Origin: Hymenobacter nivis
Lineage (GTDB): Bacteria; Bacteroidota; Bacteroidia; Cytophagales; Hymenobacteraceae
DNA length: 64,000 nt
Reading direction: 5' to 3'
Assembly: GCF_003149515.1 (NCBI RefSeq)
Contig: NZ_CP029145.1
Location: forward strand, 930,001-994,000
Shown: one piece after another, positions 32,276 through 40,758 of the stretch
Position numbering within the stretch: the first letter of the stretch is position 1
Layout of the letters: each line of letters starts with the position of its first letter
Translations under genes and position numbers: made by a program
Notes under the pieces: generated by a model
Seen by the model: only the letters and a program-made list of their open reading frames with translations
The model's database searches: none
Told to the model about the DNA's origin: nothing

Positions 32276-32728
32276 GTGGAAGTTTACCGCATTTGCCTGG
32301 CCAAGTACGCCGACGCCCTGGTTGCTTCCGGCAACCCCGGCCGCTGGAACCTGCGCGGCCAGTTCGTGCTCTACGCCGCCGGCAGCCGGGCCCTGGCCTG
32401 CCTCGAAAACGTGGTGCACCGCAGCGGCGAGGGCCTCAGCGACCTGTTCAAGGTGGTAGTCATCGACTTCCCCAACGACCTGGCGGTGGAAGCACTCACG
32501 CTGGCCGACCTGCCCGCTGATTGGCAGTTGCCGGCGCACTACGCTCGCTGCCAGCCCCTGGGTGCGGCTTGGTACATGCGCCGTGCTGCGGCCGTGCTGC
32601 GGGTGCCCTCGTCCGTCATCGCCCACGAGTTCAACTACGTCTTCAACACCCAGCACCCCGATTTTGCCCGCGTGCGCCTCGTGGCCTGGGAGGATTTCGC
32701 GTTCGACCCGCGCATCAAGGGGGAGTAG
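32276..32728 (+). CDS. RES-domain NAD-degrading toxin
   Basis: 150 residues from GTG 32276. RES toxins break down NAD+ and stop growth. The opening VEVYRICLAKYADAL, the Arg motif GRWN, the Glu motif LYAAGSRALACLENVVH and the late Ser (VPSSVIAHEFNYVFNTQHPDF) give the R-E-S residues the family is named after. Length is normal for the family. The in-frame TTG at 32234 would overlap the antitoxin end and give an atypical N-terminus. Looks intact. Confidence 0.88.
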   Translation: MEVYRICLAKYADALVASGNPGRWNLRGQFVLYAAGSRALACLENVVHRSGEGLSDLFKVVVIDFPNDLAVEALTLADLPADWQLPAHYARCQPLGAAWYMRRAAAVLRVPSSVIAHEFNYVFNTQHPDFARVRLVAWEDFAFDPRIKGE

Positions 32729-33146
32729 GCGGGGTGGCAATGGTCTAAATCAAGGTGCTAAACTCGTTATTTAATATAATGATTTTGAGGAAAAATTATT
32801 GGATAAATATATTGTTAATCAATGGTTTATGCATGAAATAAAAATAAATTCTAAGTCTGATTAATGATTCTGCAAATCACCATAAATTAGACGACTACCA
32901 AAATTATTAGTGCCAATGGGGTAACTGTACCGGCTGTAATTACTGACGTAGTTTTCAGCAGAGAATATAACATATAATTCAATTATACATATAAATGAAA
33001 GCAATACGAAAACAGCGGTAACACCACCTTCGATTGTGAAGTAGGAGATTCATTACTTATTAGAGTGATGCCTCAAAATCCTGACGGTGGATTCTATATA
33101 TTAAAAAGTTTGTACAGAGTAAAAAAGCGTTCGATAATACACCTTT
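32729..33146. other. AT-rich gap with a possible protein remnant
   Basis: Much lower GC than its flanks. On the plus strand a stop-free stretch from 32999 reads YENSGNTTFDCEVGDSLLIR and PQNPDGGFYILKSLYRVKKR before running into the repeat at 33147 and a stop at 33167; it looks like the tail of a lost gene but no family is recognised. No promoter box seen. Confidence 0.35.
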
Positions 33147-33292
33147 GGTGGTGGTCCAAAGTGGGGTGATATTCTATTTTCAGTTATTAGCGCGTTCTGA
33201 TGGGAACCACTTGAATAGCGTCAGAAAAGCGGAAAACAGCGTGTCAAGAAGCAGAATTAAATGCTGGAATCACCCCGCTTTGGACCACCGCC
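33147..33292. repeat. Candidate MITE, 146 bp with 24-bp terminal repeats
   Basis: Arms 33147-33170 and 33269-33292 match inverted at 22 of 24 positions (core GGTCCAAAG-GGGGTGAT). No ORF inside. The left arm cuts the frame of the AT-rich remnant, consistent with insertion. Ends in TGGTCC-type sequence like many DDE transposons. Confidence 0.6.
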
Positions 33293-33424
33293 ACACCTTT
33301 AAACCAATCGGTGTAGGCAACAGCCACCGGCGGCCGTGTATACAGCGCCAACAAATTCTGTATTGCACAGTTCGGCCCCGCCCGCAAAACAATTGCCCGG
33401 CCTTGCCCGTTTGGGAAACCGAAC

Positions 33425-33432
33425 TACCTTTG
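33425..33432 (+). promoter_or_regulatory. -7 box (TACCTTTG) of the his operon
   Basis: Exact TAnnTTTG match 8 bases before the leader peptide ATG at 33441 and about 315 bases before hisG. This places the leader peptide and attenuator on the his transcript. Confidence 0.65.
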
Positions 33433-33440
33433 CGGCCAGA

Positions 33441-33536
33441 ATGACCACCCTCGCTTTCCTCTTTTGCTTCGCTGCAACGGCCGTTTCGGCCGGGGACGCC
33501 GCTGTGGGCCACGGCCACCATTACCACCATCGGTAG
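33441..33536 (+). CDS. hisL: His operon leader peptide
   Basis: 31 codons, ATG to TAG. The last eight residues are H-G-H-H-Y-H-H-R: five His codons at 33510-33530. The first part is hydrophobic and could pass for a signal peptide (TTLAFLFCFAATAVSA), but its place, directly after the operon promoter and 210 bases before hisG, together with the His cluster, fits a leader peptide whose translation senses charged tRNA-His. It is too short to be a His-binding enzyme. Alternative: a tiny secreted His-rich metal-binding peptide. Symbol by analogy with enterobacterial hisL. Confidence 0.7.
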   Translation: MTTLAFLFCFAATAVSAGDAAVGHGHHYHHR

Positions 33537-33541
33537 GGGGC

Positions 33542-33632
33542 CGGGCGGCGTGCCGGGGGCTGATGCAGCTCCGGTAGCCCGCGCCTCCGCCGCCGCGCCC
33601 GTACTGCGCCGTTGCGCCGGGTTTCTTGTTCC
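33542..33632 (+). promoter_or_regulatory. Predicted his attenuator (antiterminator/terminator)
   Basis: Two mutually exclusive stems can be drawn. Antiterminator: 33542-33550 (CGGGCGGCG) with 33591-33601 (CGCC, 2-base bulge, GCCCG). Terminator: 33598-33601 plus 33606-33609 with 33614-33617 plus 33618-33621 (CCCG, bulge, GCGC, loop CGTT, GCGC, CGGG) followed by a T-rich tail from 33622. They share 33598-33601. A ribosome at the leader stop (33534-33536) would cover 33542-33550; one stalled on the His codons would not. Confidence 0.5.
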
Positions 33633-33746
33633 GTTTTCATTTTGTGGGATGCGCGCGGGGCGCCGCCGGCCGGTATTGGCCGGCCCCCCCCGCCGCCGGC
33701 TCGTCGTCGCGGGGCCCTCACCGGGCCGCCGCTTACCAAGTTTCTT

Positions 33747-34598
33747 ATGCTTCGTTTAGCCATTCAAAAGTCCGGCCGCTTGAGCGAGGACTCCCTCCAG
33801 CTCATCCGCGAGTGCGGCATCAGCTTTCTCAGCAGCTCGTACAAGCTCAAGACCGAGGCCACCAACTTCCCGCTCGAAATCCTGTTTCTGCGCGACGACG
33901 ACATTCCCGGCTACGTGCAGGACGGCGTAGCCGACTTGGGCATCGTGGGCCAGAACGTACTGGAGGAAGCCGACGGGGCCCATCTTCAGGTCGAAGCCCT
34001 GGGCTTCAGCAAGTGCCGCCTGAGCCTGGCCGTGCCCCGCGGCGACGCCTACGATTCGGTGATCAGTTTGCAGGGCAAGAGCATCGCCACTTCGTACCCC
34101 CACCTGCTGGGCCGCTACCTGGCCGCCCACGGCGTGCAGGCCCAGCTGCACACCATCAGCGGCTCGGTGGAAATTGCGCCCAGCATCGGGCTGGCCGAGG
34201 CCATTTGCGATATTGTGAGCAGCGGCTCGACGCTGCTCGGCAACGGCTTACGCGAGGTCGAAACCGTGTTTCGCTCCGAGGCCGTACTCATTGCCCAGCC
34301 CAACCTGAGCGCCGAGCAAAAAGACCTGCTCGACCAGCTCCAGTTCCGGATGCAGGCCGTGCGCCGGGCCAAGCGCAGCAAGTACATCGTCCTGAACGCC
34401 CCGGTGGAGGCCCTGGAGGAGGTGCGCCGGTTGCTGCCGGGCATCAAGTCGCCTACGGTGACGCCGCTGGCCGAGGCCGGCTGGGTGTCGGTGCAGTCGG
34501 TGGTGGAGGAAGATGACTTCTGGCACATCACCAGCCAGCTCAAGGCCGTCGGGGCCGAAGGCATTCTGGTGCTGCCTATCGAGAAAATGATTGCCTGA
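33747..34598 (+). CDS. hisG: ATP phosphoribosyltransferase, long form
   Basis: First step of histidine synthesis: joins ATP and PRPP; feedback-inhibited by histidine. 283 residues from ATG 33747, so the long form with its own C-terminal regulatory (HisG_C) domain and no need for HisZ. Catalytic domain: MLRLAIQKSGRLSEDSLQL, DIPGYVQDGVADLGIVGQNVL, the PRPP loop near EIAPSIGLAEAICDIVSSGSTL. Regulatory domain from about 210: KRSKYIVLNAPVEALEEVRRLLPGIKSPTVTPLAEAGWVSVQSVV. First structural gene of the operon, controlled by the leader upstream. Confidence 0.97.
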   Translation: MLRLAIQKSGRLSEDSLQLIRECGISFLSSSYKLKTEATNFPLEILFLRDDDIPGYVQDGVADLGIVGQNVLEEADGAHLQVEALGFSKCRLSLAVPRGDAYDSVISLQGKSIATSYPHLLGRYLAAHGVQAQLHTISGSVEIAPSIGLAEAICDIVSSGSTLLGNGLREVETVFRSEAVLIAQPNLSAEQKDLLDQLQFRMQAVRRAKRSKYIVLNAPVEALEEVRRLLPGIKSPTVTPLAEAGWVSVQSVVEEDDFWHITSQLKAVGAEGILVLPIEKMIA

Positions 34599-34609
34599 TT
34601 TTTATTCAA

Positions 34610-34760
34610 CAGTTATCAATTAACATTTAACAGGTAGTTAATTATTGATGATGAGCTGTTCATCAGGGAATTAGACTGGTAATGGGCTGAAAAAAATACT
34701 CTTATAACCCTTCAATTCCTCGTTGACAATCGCTCCTTGTTAACTGTTAATTGATAACTG
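34610..34760. repeat. 151-bp element with 23-bp inverted ends inside the his operon
   Basis: Arms 34610-34632 and 34738-34760 match inverted at 22 of 23 positions (CAGTTATCAATTAACA-TTAACA). AT-rich filling with no ORF. It fills nearly all of the hisG-hisDC gap, 11 bases after hisG and 15 before hisDC. Related words occur near 17257, 37245 and 2620. Confidence 0.8.
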
Positions 34761-34775
34761 TTAATTGTAAAAGCA

Positions 34776-37223
34776 ATGCAAACCTACCGCACCCCCGCAC
34801 CCGCCGCCTGGGGCCCCCTGCTGGCCCGCCCCGCCGCGGCCGAAAGCATCGCCGTGGCCGCCCGCGTGCAAGAAATTTTTAACCAGGTAGCCGCCGGCGG
34901 CGACGACGCCCTGCGCCAGCTGGCCCAGGAGCTGGACCGCGCCGCCGTGACCGATCTGCGCGTGAGCGCCGCCGAGTTTGCCGCCGCCGGGGCCCAGGTG
35001 CCGGCCGCGCTGCAAGCCGCCATCCGCCAGGCCAAGGCCAACATCGAAACCTTCCACGCCGCCCAGCGCGTGGTGGAGGCTCCTATTGAAACCCAGCCGG
35101 GCGTGCGCTGCTGGCGCCAATCGGTGCCGGTGCAGCGGGTGGGGTTGTACGTCCCGGGCGGTTCGGCGCCGCTCTTCAGCACGCTGCTGATGCTGGGCGT
35201 GCCGGCCCGCCTGGCCGGCTGCCCCGAGGTGGTGGTGTGTACCCCGCCGCAGGCCGACGGCACGGTGAGCCCGGTGATTCTGTTCGTAGCCCAGCTGCTG
35301 GGCATCACCACGGTGGTGAAGGCCGGTGGGGCCCAGGCGGTGGCCGCGCTGGCGCTGGGCACGGCCTCGGTGCCGGCGGTGGACAAAATCTTCGGGCCCG
35401 GCAACCGCTACGTGACGGCCGCCAAGCAGTTGGCCGCCGCCCGCTACGGCGTGGCCATTGATATGCCGGCGGGCCCCTCGGAAGTGCTCGTCATTGCCGA
35501 CGCCAGCGCCAACCCCGCCTTCGTGGCCGCCGACTTGCTCTCGCAGGCCGAGCACGGCCCCGATTCGCAGGTCGTGCTGCTGACCGACTCCGAAGACATC
35601 CTATATAAGGTGCAAGCGCAAGTGGAAACCCAATTGGCCACGCTGCCGCGCCGCGACGTGGCCGCCCGGGCCCTGGCCGAGAGCTGCGCTGTGCTGTTGG
35701 CGGGCCCCGCCGAGATGCTCGCCTTCTCCAACCAGTACGCGCCCGAACACCTGATTTTGGCCGTGGCCGACCCCGAGGCCCTGGCCGCCGGCGTCACCAA
35801 CGCCGGCTCGGTGTTCCTGGGCCACCTCACGCCCGAGGCCGTGGGCGACTACGCCTCCGGCACCAACCACACGCTGCCCACCAGCGGCTACGCCCGGCAG
35901 TACAGCGGCGTGTCGCTCGATTCGTTCGTGAAGAAAATCACCTACCAGCGCCTCACCGCCGCCGGGGTGCAAGCCCTGGCCCCGGTGGTGGAAACGATGG
36001 CCGAAGCCGAGGGCCTGCACGCCCACGCCCGCGCCGTGGCTCTGCGCCGTGAAAGCCTGGAGCAAGAGCAGCAGCAGCAAGCTGCCGTAGAAATTGAAGC
36101 CACTGAGGAAGCGGTCCCGGCCTTCGAGCTGGGGGCCCTGGTGCGGCCCAGCATCCGCAAAATGCAGCCGTATTCGTCGGCCCGCGACGAGTTTGAGGGC
36201 ACGGCCGCGGTGATGCTCGACGCTAACGAAAACAGCTTCGGCTCGGTCGGCGACCGGGTGTTCAACCGCTACCCCGACCCGCAGCAGCGGGCCCTGAAGG
36301 CGGCGCTGGCCCCGCTCAAAGGCGTGGCCCCGGCCCAGATTTTCCTCGGCAACGGCTCTGACGAGCCCATCGACCTGCTCGTGCGCCTCACCTGCGTGCC
36401 CGGCCAGGACGCCATCGCCGTGCTGCCGCCCACCTACGGCATGTATGAGGTGGCCGCCAACCTGAACGACGTGCGCGTGGAGCGCCTGCCGCTCACGGCC
36501 GACTTCCAGCTGTCGCCCGAAACTATTGAGCAGCTGGCCCGCTCGTCGGCCAAAATCGCCTTTCTCTGCTCTCCCAACAACCCCACCGGCAACCTGCTGG
36601 ACCCGGCCGCCGTCGAGCAGGTGCTGCGCCGGTTCCGGGGCCTGGTGGTGGTGGACGAGGCCTACGGCGACTTCACCGGGGCCCCCAGCTGGACCACGCG
36701 CCTGGCCGAATTTCCTAACCTGGTGGTGCTCCAGACCTTCTCCAAGGCCTGGGGCCTGGCCGGCCTGCGCCTGGGCGTAGCCTATGCCTCGCCGGAAATT
36801 ACCGGCTACCTGAATAAAATCAAGCCGCCCTACAACCTCTCTGAAAATACCCAGCAGCTGGCCCTGGCTGCCCTGGGCGCCGCCGACCGCCTTCCGGGCC
36901 TGCGCCAGCAAATTCTGGCCGGTCGCGCCTGGCTCACGGAAGAACTGCGTGAATTGCCCGTGGTCGAACACGTGTTCCCCTCGGATGCCAACTTCCTGTT
37001 GGTCCGTTTCCGCCCCGACGCCACGGCGGTGTACGACGCGTTGCTGTCCCGCGGCATCGTGGTGCGCAACCGCACCACGCAACCCGGTTGCGCCGGCTGC
37101 CTGCGCCTGACCGTGGGCACGCCCGCCGAAAACGAGCAGCTCGCCGACGCCCTGCGCGCCATTGGGGAGGAGCACCCCGCCGCGGCCGACGTCGGCCTGG
37201 GGGCCCTGGTAGGCAACGCCTGA
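34776..37223 (+). CDS. hisDC: Fused histidinol dehydrogenase and histidinol-phosphate aminotransferase
   Basis: One 815-residue ORF with two complete enzymes. Residues 1 to about 430 are HisD (oxidises histidinol to histidine, last two steps): VQRVGLYVPGG, KAGGAQAVAALALGT, IFGPGNRYVTAAKQ, DMPAGPSEVLVIAD, SQAEHGPDSQ, and NHTLPTSGYAR. A Gln/Glu-rich linker (LEQEQQQQAAVEIEATEEA) at about 430-450 leads to HisC, a PLP aminotransferase that makes histidinol-phosphate: LDANENSFGS, RYPDPQQ, GNGSDEPIDLL, CSPNNPTGN, VVDEAYGDF and FSKAWGLAGLRLG with the PLP lysine near 656. In most bacteria these are separate adjacent genes; no stop or start interrupts the linker here. Confidence 0.93.
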   Translation: MQTYRTPAPAAWGPLLARPAAAESIAVAARVQEIFNQVAAGGDDALRQLAQELDRAAVTDLRVSAAEFAAAGAQVPAALQAAIRQAKANIETFHAAQRVVEAPIETQPGVRCWRQSVPVQRVGLYVPGGSAPLFSTLLMLGVPARLAGCPEVVVCTPPQADGTVSPVILFVAQLLGITTVVKAGGAQAVAALALGTASVPAVDKIFGPGNRYVTAAKQLAAARYGVAIDMPAGPSEVLVIADASANPAFVAADLLSQAEHGPDSQVVLLTDSEDILYKVQAQVETQLATLPRRDVAARALAESCAVLLAGPAEMLAFSNQYAPEHLILAVADPEALAAGVTNAGSVFLGHLTPEAVGDYASGTNHTLPTSGYARQYSGVSLDSFVKKITYQRLTAAGVQALAPVVETMAEAEGLHAHARAVALRRESLEQEQQQQAAVEIEATEEAVPAFELGALVRPSIRKMQPYSSARDEFEGTAAVMLDANENSFGSVGDRVFNRYPDPQQRALKAALAPLKGVAPAQIFLGNGSDEPIDLLVRLTCVPGQDAIAVLPPTYGMYEVAANLNDVRVERLPLTADFQLSPETIEQLARSSAKIAFLCSPNNPTGNLLDPAAVEQVLRRFRGLVVVDEAYGDFTGAPSWTTRLAEFPNLVVLQTFSKAWGLAGLRLGVAYASPEITGYLNKIKPPYNLSENTQQLALAALGAADRLPGLRQQILAGRAWLTEELRELPVVEHVFPSDANFLLVRFRPDATAVYDALLSRGIVVRNRTTQPGCAGCLRLTVGTPAENEQLADALRAIGEEHPAAADVGLGALVGNA

Positions 37224-37269
37224 CGCCGGGGCCCCGGGCTCGCCGTAATTGTTAAATGATACCTGTTAA

Positions 37270-38388
37270 ATGTTAATTGACTTGAAGAAGGCCCTGTTCA
37301 TCGACCGCGACGGCACTATTTTGATCGAGCCGCAGCCCAGCCAGCAAATTGACGGCCTCATGCCCGACAAGTTCCAGTTTGTGCCCGGGGCCATCAGCGG
37401 CCTGGCGCGCATTGCCCGCGAGCTGCCCGGCTACGAGCTGGTGCTGGTGAGCAACCAGGACGGCCTGGGCACGGCCAGCTTCCCGGAGGACACGTTCTGG
37501 CCCGCCCACCAACTGATGCTGGACATTCTGGCGGGGGAGGGGGTGCGCTTCGCCGCCGAGCACGTCGACCGCAGCTTCCCGGCCGACAACTTACCCACCC
37601 GCAAACCCGGCACCGGAATGCTGGGCCAGTACCTGGGCGCGGCCAGCGGCTACGACCTGGCGGGCTCGTTCGTTATCGGCGACCGCCGCACCGACGTGCA
37701 GTTGGCTCACAACCTGGGGGCCCAAGCCATTTTGGTCAATGCCGAGCCCGACGCGGAGGCCGCGTTGAGCACTACGGATTGGGACGAAATTTACTGCTTC
37801 CTGCGCTACCCGGCGCGGGTGGCCGTGGTGCAGCGCGACACCAACGAAACCCAGATTGAAATCCGTCTCAACCTAGACGGCACCGGCCAAACCAACATCC
37901 ACACCGGGCTGGGATTCTTCGACCATATGTTGGAACAATTGGGTAAACACAGTGGTTCGGATTTATTCATAAGGGTAAAAGGGGATTTGCACATCGACGA
38001 GCACCACACTGTTGAGGACACGGCCCTGGCGCTGGGCCAGGCCTTCGACAAGGCCCTGGGCGATAAGCGCGGCCTGGCCCGCTACGGCTTTTTGCTGCCC
38101 ATGGACGAGGCCCTGGCCCAGGCGGCCATCGATTTCTCGGGCCGCCCGTGGCTGGTCTGGGACGCGGATTTTAAGCGCGAGAAGGTTGGCGATTTGCCCA
38201 CCGAGCTGTTCTTTCACTTTTTCAAGAGCTTTACCGACGCCAGCCGGGCCACGCTCAACATCTCCTGCCGGGGCGACAACGAGCACCACAAGATCGAAGC
38301 CATCTTCAAGGCCGTGGCCAAGGCCATCAAAATGGCTGTGGTCCGCGATGCCAGCTCGGCCATCCCCAGCACGAAGGGCATTTTGTAG
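37270..38388 (+). CDS. hisB: Bifunctional histidinol-phosphatase / imidazoleglycerol-phosphate dehydratase
   Basis: 372 residues. The N-terminal HAD phosphatase domain ([16 protein letters not shown] with catalytic Asp, [31 protein letters not shown]) removes phosphate from histidinol-phosphate; the C-terminal dehydratase (about 180-372: [69 protein letters not shown]) makes imidazole-acetol phosphate. The metal-binding HHTVED and EHHKIE motifs are present. Bifunctional HisB is normal in enterobacteria and many Bacteroidota. ATG 37270 lies 46 bases after hisDC, in an AT-rich spacer with repeat words. Confidence 0.96.
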   Translation: MLIDLKKALFIDRDGTILIEPQPSQQIDGLMPDKFQFVPGAISGLARIARELPGYELVLVSNQDGLGTASFPEDTFWPAHQLMLDILAGEGVRFAAEHVDRSFPADNLPTRKPGTGMLGQYLGAASGYDLAGSFVIGDRRTDVQLAHNLGAQAILVNAEPDAEAALSTTDWDEIYCFLRYPARVAVVQRDTNETQIEIRLNLDGTGQTNIHTGLGFFDHMLEQLGKHSGSDLFIRVKGDLHIDEHHTVEDTALALGQAFDKALGDKRGLARYGFLLPMDEALAQAAIDFSGRPWLVWDADFKREKVGDLPTELFFHFFKSFTDASRATLNISCRGDNEHHKIEAIFKAVAKAIKMAVVRDASSAIPSTKGIL

Positions 38389-38463
38389 CATCAGGCCCAA
38401 CTATGCACAAATGTATTAATTTTATGCGTGTATAGTTGGGATACGTTTATTACGCATTTGTTT

Positions 38464-39105
38464 ATGGTAGCGGTTGTGAATTACCAGGGCGGCAACGTCC
38501 AGTCCGTGTTGTTTGCCTTGGAGCGCCTGGGCGTGGAGGCAATGCTGACCGATGAGGCGGACGTGCTGCGGGCGGCCGACAAGGTGCTGTTCCCGGGCGA
38601 AGGGGAGGCCTCGTCGGCCATGGTGGCGCTGCGTGCCGCTGGCCTGCACGAGGTACTGCCCACGCTCACGCAGCCGTTTTTGGGTATCTGCCTGGGCATG
38701 CAGCTGCTGGGCCGCCGCAGCGACGAGGGCCCCGCTGGCGGCACCGAGCTGCTGGGCATGCTGCCTTTTGAGGTGGTGCGCTTCGCGCCCCCCGACGCCG
38801 CCCATAAGGTGCCCCACATGGGCTGGAACAACCTTCATGACCTGCAAGGGCCGCTGTTTACCGGCCTGCCGGGCGCGGAACCCGCGGGCGCCGGGTCCCC
38901 CGGCGCGGCCGATTACGTGTACTTCGTGCACAGCTACTACGCCCCGGTGGGCGATTACACCATTGCCCAGGCCAGCTACCCGGCCGGGGCGCCGTTCAGC
39001 GCCGGGGTGCGTTACCGTAATTTTTACGGGGTGCAGTTCCACGTTGAGAAGAGCGGTCCCGTGGGCGAGCAAATCCTGCGCAATTTCCTGCACGGCGACT
39101 TGTGA
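38464..39105 (+). CDS. hisH: Imidazole glycerol phosphate synthase, glutaminase subunit
   Basis: 213 residues from ATG 38464. Class I amidotransferase that releases ammonia from glutamine and channels it to HisF. Catalytic triad: Cys in FLGICLGMQLLG, His and Glu in GVQFHVEKSG; oxyanion strand near VPHMGWNNL; opening VAVVNYQGGNVQSV. Partner hisF lies three genes on in the same operon. An in-frame start at 38428 would add 12 unusual residues and is not used. Confidence 0.96.
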   Translation: MVAVVNYQGGNVQSVLFALERLGVEAMLTDEADVLRAADKVLFPGEGEASSAMVALRAAGLHEVLPTLTQPFLGICLGMQLLGRRSDEGPAGGTELLGMLPFEVVRFAPPDAAHKVPHMGWNNLHDLQGPLFTGLPGAEPAGAGSPGAADYVYFVHSYYAPVGDYTIAQASYPAGAPFSAGVRYRNFYGVQFHVEKSGPVGEQILRNFLHGDL

Positions 39106-39198
39106 GCCGTCAGCTGGTAGCGTTCTTTATTACCCTGGTCAACGGCCATCATCAAAAAAAAAGCTAACAGCCACCAGCTGCCAGCTAACAGCTAAAAT

Positions 39199-39921
39199 AT
39201 GGACCTTATCCCCGCCATCGACCTGATCAACGGCGCGTGCGTGCGTCTGACGGGCGGCGACTTCGCCCGCCAGACCACCTACTCCGCCGATCCCTTGGCC
39301 CAGGCCCAGCACTTTGAGCAGCTCGGGGCTACCCGCCTGCACCTCGTGGACCTCGACGGGGCCCGGGCCCGGGAGCCGCGCCAGCTGGCGGTGCTCGAGC
39401 GCCTGGCCCGCCACACCGGCCTGCACATCGACTTCGGCGGCGGCATCCAGACCACGGCGGCGGCCGAGCAGGCCTTTGCGGCGGGTGCGGCCCAGCTCAC
39501 GGCCGGCAGTATCGCCGCCCGCGACCCGGCGCTGGTGGGGGAGTGGCTGGCCCGGTTCGGGGCCGAACGGATCATCATCGGGGCCGATTTCAAGGGCGAC
39601 TACATCGCTGTGAGCGCCTGGACGGAGCAGTCCACCCAAACGCTGCCCGCCTTCATCGAGGCCTACCTGGCGGCCGGGGCCACCACCTTCATCTGCACCG
39701 ACGTGGCCCGCGACGGCCAGCTCCAGGGCCCCGCCACCGCCACCTATACTACGCTGCGGCAGCAGTACCCCGCGGCGCAGCTCGTGGCCAGCGGCGGTGT
39801 TACGACCGTGGCCGATGTGGCTGCGCTGCGGGCGGTGGGCATGGCCGGGGCCATTATCGGCAAGGCCTTGTACGAGGGCACTATTACGGAGGCGGAATTG
39901 CGCGGCGAGTTGGCGCGTTAA
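39199..39921 (+). CDS. hisA: ProFAR isomerase
   Basis: 240 residues, the TIM barrel that opens the ribose ring of ProFAR. Opening DLIPAIDLINGACVRLTGGD with catalytic Asp, LHLVDLDGARA, IDFGGGIQT, GADFKGDYIAVSAW, FICTDVARDGQLQGP with the second catalytic Asp, ASGGVTTVADVAALRAVGMAGAIIGKALYEG. Preceded by a 93-base gap with CAGCTGGTAG/CCACCAGCTG repeat words. Part of the his operon. Confidence 0.96.
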   Translation: MDLIPAIDLINGACVRLTGGDFARQTTYSADPLAQAQHFEQLGATRLHLVDLDGARAREPRQLAVLERLARHTGLHIDFGGGIQTTAAAEQAFAAGAAQLTAGSIAARDPALVGEWLARFGAERIIIGADFKGDYIAVSAWTEQSTQTLPAFIEAYLAAGATTFICTDVARDGQLQGPATATYTTLRQQYPAAQLVASGGVTTVADVAALRAVGMAGAIIGKALYEGTITEAELRGELAR

Positions 39922-39967
39922 GCGATGCTCCTTGGCCCTGCGGCCGACTAAACAAAATCTCATTGCC

Positions 39968-40720
39968 ATGCTGCCCCAATCGTCCCCGCCCGTGCCCATA
40001 ACTACTGTGCTCTTCGACCTGGACGACACGCTGTTTGACCACACCGGTACGGCCCGGGCGGCGCTGGCCGCCACGGCGGCGGCGGATGCGCGGTTGCAGG
40101 TGGCCGACCCAGAGGCCTTGTACCAGCACTACAGTGAGCTGCTGGAAGAAATTCACGCGCAGCTGTTGGCCGGGCGCTACACCTACAATGAGGCGCGCCA
40201 GCTCCGGTTCGAGTGCCTGCTGGGCCCCTACGGGGTGGGAGCGGCCGAGGTGCCCGCCATTGCGCAGGCCCATTACGGACGCTACCAGCAGCTGCGCCGG
40301 CCGCTGCCCGGGGCTCGGGCGCTGCTCGAAGCCCTGAAACCGCACTACCGCATTGGCATTGTCACCAACAACCGCACGGCGGAGCAAGTGGAGAAGCTGC
40401 ATCATTTGGATATGCATCCATTTGTAGATGTGCTAATTACTCCGGAAGACGTGGGTGTGCCGAAACCCGACCCGCGTATTTTTGCGTTGGCCCTGGCGCG
40501 GCTGGGGGCCCGGCCGGCGGAAACGGTGCTGGTGGGCGATAACTGGACGGCTGACGTGCTGGGGGCCTTGGGGGCGGGTATCCGGCCCGTGTGGCTGAAC
40601 CGCACCGGCCCCCCCCGGTCGCTGCCCCATGTGCTCGAAATCACTAGCCTGGTGCCGCTGTCGGCTGTTTGGCACGCCATCACCGGCCGGCCCGTTGCGG
40701 TGGGGGCCCCGGCGGCGTAG
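39968..40720 (+). CDS. HAD-family hydrolase inside the his operon (YjjG-like)
   Basis: 250 residues from ATG 39968. HAD phosphatase with motif I TTVLFDLDDTLFDHT, a helical cap (about 40-110), motif II IGIVTNNRT, motif III VPKPDPRIF, motif IV VLVGDNWTADVLGALGAG. Closest in style to YjjG/pyrimidine 5'-nucleotidases. HisB already supplies histidinol-phosphatase, so its presence between hisA and hisF is unexplained; it could be a phosphatase for a by-product or a hitchhiker. 46 bases after hisA, 38 before hisF. Confidence 0.9.
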   Translation: MLPQSSPPVPITTVLFDLDDTLFDHTGTARAALAATAAADARLQVADPEALYQHYSELLEEIHAQLLAGRYTYNEARQLRFECLLGPYGVGAAEVPAIAQAHYGRYQQLRRPLPGARALLEALKPHYRIGIVTNNRTAEQVEKLHHLDMHPFVDVLITPEDVGVPKPDPRIFALALARLGARPAETVLVGDNWTADVLGALGAGIRPVWLNRTGPPRSLPHVLEITSLVPLSAVWHAITGRPVAVGAPAA

Positions 40721-40758
40721 TTCCTTTTTCTTTTGTTTACCTCTTTTTATCCTGCCCG

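Noticed and set aside
33441..33536. Reading the 31-codon ORF as a secreted peptide
   Set aside because: A hydrophobic N-terminus is present, but five His codons at the end, the operon promoter directly upstream and hisG downstream make a leader peptide the better explanation.
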